Shown here: piece after piece, positions 7,395 through 11,719 of the stretch
Layout: each line of letters begins with the position of its first letter
Position numbering within the stretch: position 1 is the first letter of the stretch
Assembly (NCBI GenBank): GCA_026770615.1
Contig: MU631350.1
Location: 46,947-58,665 of the forward strand
Direction of reading: 5' to 3'
Source: Pavlovales sp. CCMP2436
Lineage: Eukaryota > Haptophyta > Pavlovophyceae > Pavlovales
Length of the DNA stretch: 11,719 bases
The notes under the pieces: generated by a model
What the model was told of the DNA's origin: nothing
What the model saw: the letters and a program-made list of their open reading frames with translations, nothing else
The model's database searches: none
Position numbers and translations under genes: made by a program

Positions 7395-8231
7395 TTATTT
7401 TCCGAGGAAGGTCAATTTGGCAAAGCGGTTATATATTTCGCCGTTTTCAACATCGATGTACATGAAGTTGTGAGGTAGCGTATCAGGTCTGAAAAAATGG
7501 TTGTAGAGAGCCAGAAATTCCATTTTGTCGCGGGGGATTAACTCCTCCCGAACAGATTCCAGCTCGCGCAAGTTGGATATGCGGAACAGAAAAAGGCTCG
7601 AAATCAGTTTCCTCAACGTGAGCGGAATTGCCCGGTACGTTTGCACTATGAACCACACTGAGACTTGCAAGTGGCGGCGGTTGCAAATGAGCCGTGCCAG
7701 AGTTTTGGCTAGTGCGGTACCCTTCATCTCGACAGCAAAGTCGTCGAAAATAACCAGAATATTTTGTTTCTTCTTTGTCGAGACCTCTAGTTTTGCATTC
7801 AATTGCTCGAGCGCGTCTTTATTAAGCCTGTGGTAGACTTTGTCATGGCACTGGAAGGGACTGTCGGTCATGCTCGCAAAGCTCGTTTGAGGCACAAAAA
7901 GATGGACATTATCAAAAACCCAAGCGTATATGCGGGGCGAGATTTGCGTTAGGAGGGCGACAGAAATACTTGTCTTGCCGCTTCTTGGTGGTCCGGTGAA
8001 ACAAAGGAACAAGTGCTGATTTGGCAGGGGAGGCGGTATGTTTCCCAATACTCCATCTACCGAAAATTTGGAGATCGTAAGGCTTATGTCATTGGCCTCC
8101 TCATGAACACGGTCGGTCGAGTTAGTCGCCTTGGTGGTAGTCTTCGAAGGCGACTTAGGGGTCGACTTAGAAGTCGATTTAGGGCTATCTTTTGCCTCGT
8201 CATCGTCTGGGAGCTTGATCGATTCTCCCAT
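7395..8231 (-). CDS. Genome-packaging ATPase (A32/FtsK-HerA-like)
   Basis: A 278-residue P-loop ATPase that would drive DNA into the preformed capsid. Walker A is GPPRSGKT (residues 80-87), preceded by the hydrophobic strand LFLCFT. Walker B is LVIFDD (159-164). The next strand ends in a polar Gln, VSVWFIVQTYRAIP (190-203), matching the sensor region of A32-type ATPases, and is followed by LRKLISSLFLFRI. Length is normal for virophage and PLV ATPases. Residues 1-45 are an added acidic then Ser/Thr/Pro/Lys-rich tail (repeats of the SKSTPKSPSK kind, encoded by a 12-bp DNA repeat near 8141-8178), probably disordered and possibly DNA-binding. The ATG at 8231 is the first in frame. An A7 tract followed by tata lies 23-29 bases upstream on the coding strand. 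All key residues are present and the gene looks intact. Confidence 0.88.
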   Translation of the reverse strand: MGESIKLPDDDEAKDSPKSTSKSTPKSPSKTTTKATNSTDRVHEEANDISLTISKFSVDGVLGNIPPPLPNQHLFLCFTGPPRSGKTSISVALLTQISPRIYAWVFDNVHLFVPQTSFASMTDSPFQCHDKVYHRLNKDALEQLNAKLEVSTKKKQNILVIFDDFAVEMKGTALAKTLARLICNRRHLQVSVWFIVQTYRAIPLTLRKLISSLFLFRISNLRELESVREELIPRDKMEFLALYNHFFRPDTLPHNFMYIDVENGEIYNRFAKLTFLGK

Positions 8232-8253
8232 TTGCGTCTACTCTCATCGTATA

Positions 8254-8260
8254 TTTTTTT
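8254..8260 (-). promoter_or_regulatory. A-tract plus TATA-like element before the ATPase gene
   Basis: The coding strand reads tgaaaaaaatatacg, 23-29 bases before the ATG and overlapping the end region of the preceding minus-strand gene. It resembles the other A-tract leaders in the window. Confidence 0.35.
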
Positions 8261-8266
8261 CAGTGG

Positions 8267-8776
8267 TCACACGTAACGGATAACCCGAGGTTGAGGTACA
8301 TAGTACTGAAGTGGCGGCGGCTGGTCCACTTCGGACTGGGCGGGTTGCTGGTGCGGCGGGGTAGGTGTCGGGGGAGGCTGTGAAGGCTGGTTAGAGTGAG
8401 GAGGGTGCTGAATGTGGTTGGGAGGAAGAGTGAATCCATATTTGCTTGCGAGTCGGATTGCTAGCGCGTATTCTTGGCAGGCAGCTTTCTCGCGAGCCTT
8501 TTCCGAAGCCTCCGCGTCCCGTATCCTTTTAGCGTCGGCGAGTATTTGGACCCGTCGTGCGTTTGCCGCGAGGTAATTTAGCTTTTGTTTCTCCGATTGA
8601 ACTCTTTTTGCTTTTATTGGTGGAGCAAGCGGGGGCGGTGCGGGCGACGGGGCGACCGGTGTGACCGGAGTGACCGGAGCTGGTTGGATGGTTTCCGTGG
8701 CGACAGATTGTGTCGCTGTGGGTGCTGAGATGGTAACTGCCGCTGGTTCTTCAATCACGTTGCTTCGTTTCTCCAT
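8267..8776 (-). CDS. Small Pro-rich protein with charged helical core, unknown function
   Basis: A 169-residue protein starting MEKRSNVIEE. Residues 1-55 are Ala/Pro/Val/Thr-rich low complexity, with VTPVTPV encoded by repeated gaccgg-type units near 8655-8685. Residues about 56-115 form a strongly charged helical segment (KRVQSEKQKLNYLAANARR, then RIRDAEASEKAREKAA), a possible coiled coil. The rest is Pro/Gln-rich, ending PRVIRYV. I do not recognise it. It is first in the minus-strand cluster, 35 bases before the ATPase start, and probably shares its promoter region with the divergent penton gene. The composition suggests a structural or nucleic-acid-associated virion protein, not an enzyme. 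Confidence 0.68.
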   Translation of the reverse strand: MEKRSNVIEEPAAVTISAPTATQSVATETIQPAPVTPVTPVAPSPAPPPLAPPIKAKRVQSEKQKLNYLAANARRVQILADAKRIRDAEASEKAREKAACQEYALAIRLASKYGFTLPPNHIQHPPHSNQPSQPPPTPTPPHQQPAQSEVDQPPPLQYYVPQPRVIRYV

Positions 8777-8853
8777 GACGATGTATGTATGTCCGTTAGA
8801 TTTTAAATGCGACGGATAAAAAAAATGTTTGCGACTAATATAACGGTTCTATA
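8777..8853. promoter_or_regulatory. Divergent promoter region between the minus- and plus-strand morphogenesis clusters
   Basis: This 77-base gap separates the 8267-8776 gene (-) from the penton-like gene (+). It holds an A8 tract on the plus strand (8818-8825), the AT-rich stretch gattttaaatg (8800-8810) and ataacggttctata just before the penton ATG. A nine-codon frame starting at 8825 ends in TAA, which overlaps the penton ATG (taatg, 8852-8856). Confidence 0.5.
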
Positions 8854-9627
8854 ATGGTTCTCCATCTTCTATATCTGAGCTCGGACCACGCAGACAAATT
8901 TGTAATTTCGCCCGATCGAACTGACTCTGTTGTTTTCAATCTCGATCCAGGTCTGTCTCTGTCGGCCAACGAGAACATGTACGTCCGACTAGAGTCGGCA
9001 AGCATCCCGATCGTGAGACCCAATTTAAATCCACTCAATAACACATTTGTGTTGCTGCTAGCTGGCGACGAGTTGTCCGCCGTAACGATCCCCGTAGCGA
9101 ACTACACAAGCGGTGAGGCTTTCTCCGATGCCATCAACTCGACTCCCCAAATGATATCTGCATGATTAAGCTCGTCCTTTGATGCTCTCGCTAATAAACT
9201 TTTCTTCACGCACGCTCAAGCCGGCAATATCTCTATCGCAACGTACGAGACGACTACGGCCCATAAATTGCTTGGCATGAACGACTCGTTCAATATAACT
9301 ATTCCGCCTACCACGCTCACGTATGCACCAAGGATGGTGGACCTCGGTGGAGCCCGCATGATTTTGATAGCATCGGAAACGTTCGAACTCGACGTAATGG
9401 ATTCGCAAAAGAGCATGGGTGAATTTACCACAAACCTACTCGCGGGCATACCTGTCTCTGTAGCGTACGGAGGAGTGCAAACTTTTAAGAGCGACAGCGC
9501 ACCCTATATGGCAGCTCGAAGGCGAAGTTTGAGTTCGGTAATAATCAGTCTGCTGGATGAAAATCAGAGGCCGTATAATCTTGAAGGGATGACTTTTAGT
9601 GTGGTCGTCGACATCATGATCGACTAG
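8854..9627 (+). CDS. Penton-like minor capsid protein, interrupted by in-frame TGA
   Basis: A 257-codon frame that fits the single-jelly-roll minor capsid (penton) protein of PLVs and virophages. It starts with a short strand, HLLYLSSDHADKF, continues with SVVFNLDPGLSLSANENMYV and RLESASIPI, a pattern typical of that family's N-terminus, and ends in a beta strand (GMTFSVVVDIMID). A TGA at 9163-9165 interrupts it at codon 104. The same frame continues without other stops to TAG at 9625-9627, and the text after the TGA (FDALANKLFFTHAQAG, TTTAHKLLGMNDSF) reads as the same domain. A single C-to-T change from CGA would explain it. Other genes here end in TGA, so the codon is not simply reassigned. 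The position beside the MCP supports the call. The interruption suggests a decaying copy, though readthrough cannot be excluded. Confidence 0.75.
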
Positions 9628-9645
9628 TCCGTTTTGCATATTTCG

Positions 9646-9676
9646 ATAAATATCTCCAATACTGGTACAAAAAAAA
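9646..9676 (+). promoter_or_regulatory. Putative late-type promoter: ATAAATATCT plus A8 tract
   Basis: The decamer ataaatatct (9646-9655) and an A8 run (9669-9676) precede the ATG at 9679. The same decamer recurs at 10099-10108 before the MCP, also with an A8 run nearby (10073-10080). Confidence 0.4.
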
Positions 9677-9678
9677 CG

Positions 9679-10026
9679 ATGAACTGGGGTAGATTCGGAC
9701 GCCAGGCCGCCCGCTGGGGCAGCAACGCCCTCCCTAAGCTCCAGCGTTTCGGTATGCAAAGCGGGCGTTTTTTGCACTCAGCGGCGGACATAGCGAGTCG
9801 CGTCGCAAACTCCGCAAGAACGGGGTTGAACGCCATACAGAACAGCGAATTGGGAAACGTGCCGGGCGTCAACGAGGCTCTAGGTTTCGGTCGCGAGTTG
9901 GCCGGTGGATTGTCGAGTGCGGCTCAGGTGGCTGGGCGACTCGGTAATTTCGCTTCGCAGGTCGGCGGATCAAAGGAGTTGCGAGGCCTCACTAGCCGTT
10001 TCGAACGCGCAGCTAACTACTCATAG
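9679..10026 (+). CDS. Small basic amphipathic virion-type protein
   Basis: A 115-residue protein starting MNWGRFGRQAARWG, just after an A8 tract. The frame extends 45 bases upstream but without ATG. The N-terminal 45 residues form a basic amphipathic helix with spaced Trp, Phe and Leu (RWGSNALPKLQRF, then SGRFLHSAADIASRV). The remainder is Gly/Ala/Ser-rich (FGRELAGGLSSAAQVAGRLG). It lacks an enzyme motif, a signal peptide or a long transmembrane helix. Between the penton and MCP genes, this composition recalls membrane-active or capsid-lining minor proteins of the adenovirus pVI kind found in polinton and adintovirus clusters. That functional parallel rests on composition and position only, not on alignment. 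Confidence 0.6.
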   Translation: MNWGRFGRQAARWGSNALPKLQRFGMQSGRFLHSAADIASRVANSARTGLNAIQNSELGNVPGVNEALGFGRELAGGLSSAAQVAGRLGNFASQVGGSKELRGLTSRFERAANYS

Positions 10027-10072
10027 CGATAATGACGTCGATGGTGCTTGATTGCGTTTGTCGACGTCTGAC

Positions 10073-10108
10073 AAAAAAAATGTTACGAATGGAACGAAAT
10101 AAATATCT
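10073..10108 (+). promoter_or_regulatory. Putative MCP promoter: A8 tract plus ATAAATATCT
   Basis: The A8 run (10073-10080) and the decamer ataaatatct (10099-10108) lie 33-68 bases before the MCP start. The decamer is identical to the one before the 9679 gene. It also contains AATAAA (10098-10103), so it might instead be the poly(A) signal of the upstream gene, or serve both roles. Confidence 0.4.
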
Positions 10109-10140
10109 GTGGTACTCTTACATAGAATCCCTTTTTTCAA

Positions 10141-11409
10141 ATGGCCGAGATGGTACCCATTTTTTTCATGTATACGCCCCGAAACGTCGCCCCTCCAGCT
10201 GAGGCAATTAAAAGCTACCTAACTCCAAGCACTGGTGTGGCCGCAGTTGGCGGTTCGAGTAAAATCGAATTCAATATCCCGTGTGGCCAACCAGGTTTGC
10301 ACCTCGATTGCAGCATGACCGGCCTCGCTTTTAAGATCAATAATAACAATTCGGCACCAATGACGATTGACGGCGGCGGGCACGCTTTGCTGGAAAGCCT
10401 CGATCTGTATTTTGCTTCGAACCACGTTTCAAATATCGGTCAATATGGAGCCCTCTTCAGATTGATTCAATCCTTCAGCAAAGACGCCGACAGCTTGCGG
10501 AGCTCCGCTACTATGCGCGGGCTGGCGGATTTTTCGGTCGAATCAAACTCTGCCGCTGATATCATCAAAGGCTATTACAACATCGAGGGGGCTACGATTC
10601 TGGCAAACAGTTCGCTCGACGTTATTATCCCATTGATGTCACCTATTGGTACCCTCAGCCACAAAGCACTGCCCTTGAGTGCCCTGACCGACTCCATACG
10701 TGTAGAAGTCAAGCTCGCTCCACAAGAGGAGTGGGGTACTTATGCGTCGGCCGGAGACTCGCTGTCAGGGTGCACCGTGTCGAATCTTAAGCTCCATATT
10801 TGCCAAGTTCGGATCGACGGAGGTCTAGAAAGAGAAATGTATGCTCAGCTGGGCGGGATTGTCACCGTACCAACCATGGATTTCAATCACTACCGTTCTA
10901 CCGTGTCAGCGAATGCCGGTGCGATAAGCATGCAGATCCCGTTGAGGGTCAGCTCTGCTTGCTCAATCATAGCCGTGCTGAGGGAGAGTTCCGTTGCAAC
11001 CCCTCACACGCGCCGAACTGTAACCGAACGTACTAAAGCCGGCATGGTCAATTATCAGTTCAAAATCGGCAGCTCTAATGTCCCTCAGTCCCCAGTGGAT
11101 TGCACTGGACAGGCCTCGGAGGCTAGGATGGAGCTGATGTATGCTCTAGGAGGGTCGCTTGCCGATTCTGCCTCACGTAGTTGCGTGAGCTCTTACCAAT
11201 ACACCCGGGACGGATTCGCTATTGGTCTAAATCTCCAAGCGTTCCCACAGTCCGCGGAAACACTTTCTGATGGTATTTCTACACAGACATTACATCTCAC
11301 TCTTAATGCAAGTTTGGCTCCTACACACCCGGCTATGTATATCGATGTTTGGGTTATGCACGAAAAAATTCTAATTGCCCAGGGCGGTTTGCTCTCGTAT
11401 AAGTCTTGA
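10141..11409 (+). CDS. Major capsid protein, double jelly-roll type
   Basis: A 422-residue protein that would form the trimeric capsomers of the shell. No short catalytic motif exists for this family, so the call rests on several features. It is almost wholly beta-rich; the N-terminal region has a strand-loop pattern (KIEFNIPCGQPGLHLDCS, then GGGHALLESLDLYFASNHV); the C-terminus (TLHLTLNASLAPTHPAMY, then IDVWVMHEKILIAQGG) matches the terminal strands of PLV and virophage capsid proteins; and it is the last gene of a penton-small protein-MCP cluster. It is somewhat short for PLV capsid proteins. The ATG at 10141 is the first in frame; a second ATG three codons later could also serve. It ends in TGA and has no internal break, unlike the neighbouring penton gene. 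Confidence 0.8.
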   Translation: MAEMVPIFFMYTPRNVAPPAEAIKSYLTPSTGVAAVGGSSKIEFNIPCGQPGLHLDCSMTGLAFKINNNNSAPMTIDGGGHALLESLDLYFASNHVSNIGQYGALFRLIQSFSKDADSLRSSATMRGLADFSVESNSAADIIKGYYNIEGATILANSSLDVIIPLMSPIGTLSHKALPLSALTDSIRVEVKLAPQEEWGTYASAGDSLSGCTVSNLKLHICQVRIDGGLEREMYAQLGGIVTVPTMDFNHYRSTVSANAGAISMQIPLRVSSACSIIAVLRESSVATPHTRRTVTERTKAGMVNYQFKIGSSNVPQSPVDCTGQASEARMELMYALGGSLADSASRSCVSSYQYTRDGFAIGLNLQAFPQSAETLSDGISTQTLHLTLNASLAPTHPAMYIDVWVMHEKILIAQGGLLSYKS

Positions 11410-11454
11410 TGTATATGGCTTGCTAACATACTACTCTTTATCAATATCTTCAAC

Positions 11455-11464
11455 AAAAAAAAAA
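11455..11464 (+). promoter_or_regulatory. A10 tract after the MCP gene
   Basis: Ten A follow tatcaatatcttcaac. The pair resembles the ATAAATATCT plus A-tract arrangement before the 9679 gene and the MCP, so it may be a further promoter, but no clear gene follows. It may equally belong to the MCP 3' end, as no AATAAA is seen there. Confidence 0.25.
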
Positions 11465-11470
11465 TCACCA

Positions 11471-11530
11471 AGGACCTACCAAGACCTACCAAGACCTACC
11501 AAGACCCACCAAGACCTACCAAGACCCATC
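11471..11530. repeat. 10-bp tandem repeat (aagacctacc), six copies
   Basis: Six decamers with one or two changes each run from 11471 to 11530, then aagacc leads into an A8 run at 11537-11544. The array lies just after the MCP gene, where coding sequence of the viral cluster ends, and may mark the approach to an element end. It shares its 10-bp period with the array at 6001-6050. Confidence 0.85.
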
Positions 11531-11544
11531 AAGACCAAAAAAAA

Positions 11545-11719
11545 TCAAGACAGCGCCAATAACTTCCGTAAAACTAAGTGTGCTATTACCAGTAGCCCTC
11601 GCCGAGGCACTACCCGGCCCCCACCTAAACGGCCCGAACGCCAGCATCGGCCCGATCGAGGCCAAGCTCAACACCGTCAAGCCGATCCGCGGGATCGTCA
11701 TCGGCGCTTTCGGTGAGGT
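11545..11719 (+). CDS. GC-rich partial reading frame running off the right edge, unidentified
   Basis: The frame with codons at 11580, 11583 and so on is open through the end of the window and also runs open upstream into the tandem repeat. From about 11583 the text is GC-rich with strong third-position G/C bias (reading VALAEALPGPHLNGPNAS, then VKPIRGIVIGAFGE), unlike the viral genes to the left. No ATG is seen in this frame, so the start is unknown or the sequence is a fragment. I do not recognise it with confidence. It may be host sequence or part of another mobile element beyond the virus end. Confidence 0.35.

Noticed and set aside
9163..9165. TGA reassigned as a sense codon
   Set aside because: The MCP, the helicase C-terminal frame and the 8267-8776 gene all end in TGA at plausible places, so the window does not support a code change.
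10080..10201. Open frame starting at the A8 tract before the MCP
   Set aside because: It overlaps the MCP start in another frame, encodes no recognisable protein and ends shortly after. Treated as leader sequence.
11375..11716. Plus-strand frame through the right tandem repeat
   Set aside because: It starts inside the MCP coding region and translates the 10-bp repeat into a periodic peptide followed by Arg/Pro-rich text, typical of a shadow frame.
1..11719. Integrase, tyrosine recombinase or terminal inverted repeats
   Set aside because: No rve/YR catalytic pattern was seen in any long frame and the left edge is inside a gene, so neither the integration enzyme nor the element ends can be supported here.

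Overview
The window looks like a stretch of a Polinton-like virus (PLV) or an endogenous copy of one in a protist or algal genome. It carries the PLV morphogenesis set: a major capsid protein, a penton-like minor capsid protein, an A32/FtsK-like packaging ATPase and a small basic amphipathic virion-type protein. It also carries a polymerase-helicase replication protein and a class-3-type lipase. There are no bacterial Shine-Dalgarno operons, no tRNA or rRNA, and no cellular housekeeping genes. Eukaryote-style signals are present: AATAAA signals after genes, and A-tract/TATA-like leaders before them. The host cannot be named from the sequence.

Layout. 1-2428 (+): C-terminal part of a polymerase-SF1 helicase fusion, open at the left window edge and broken by a -1 frame change near 1625-1685. 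2429-3004: non-coding spacer between convergent genes. 3005-3691 (-): lipase with a visible Ser-Asp-His triad. 3763-5171 (-): long beta-rich virion-type protein with a discoidin (F5/8 type C)-like domain, interrupted by a frame break at about 4132-4137. 5181-5948 (-): Ser/Thr-rich protein of unknown function. 6001-6050: tandem 10-bp repeats. 6173-7375 (-): Pro-rich protein. 7395-8231 (-): packaging ATPase. 8267-8776 (-): small Pro-rich/charged protein. 8777-8853: divergent promoter region. 8854-9627 (+): penton-like protein with an in-frame TGA. 9679-10026 (+): small amphipathic protein. 10141-11409 (+): major capsid protein. 11455-11544: A-tracts and a second 10-bp tandem repeat. 11545-11719: GC-rich partial reading frame running off the right edge.

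How the genes work together. The left gene would replicate the DNA. The right-hand + strand cluster builds the capsid shell, and the ATPase would fill it. The minus-strand cluster probably adds internal and external virion proteins; the discoidin protein is a candidate for surface attachment, and the lipase for membrane escape or entry. Almost every transcription unit is preceded by an oligo-A tract on its coding strand, which suggests one shared promoter class.

Three genes carry breaks (a frame change, a frame change, a TGA) while the MCP, ATPase and lipase are intact. The simplest reading is an integrated element that has begun to decay. Assembly errors are possible for the two indels, and an intron is possible for the first. 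No integrase, tyrosine recombinase or terminal inverted repeat is visible, so the element boundaries and integration mechanism are unknown.
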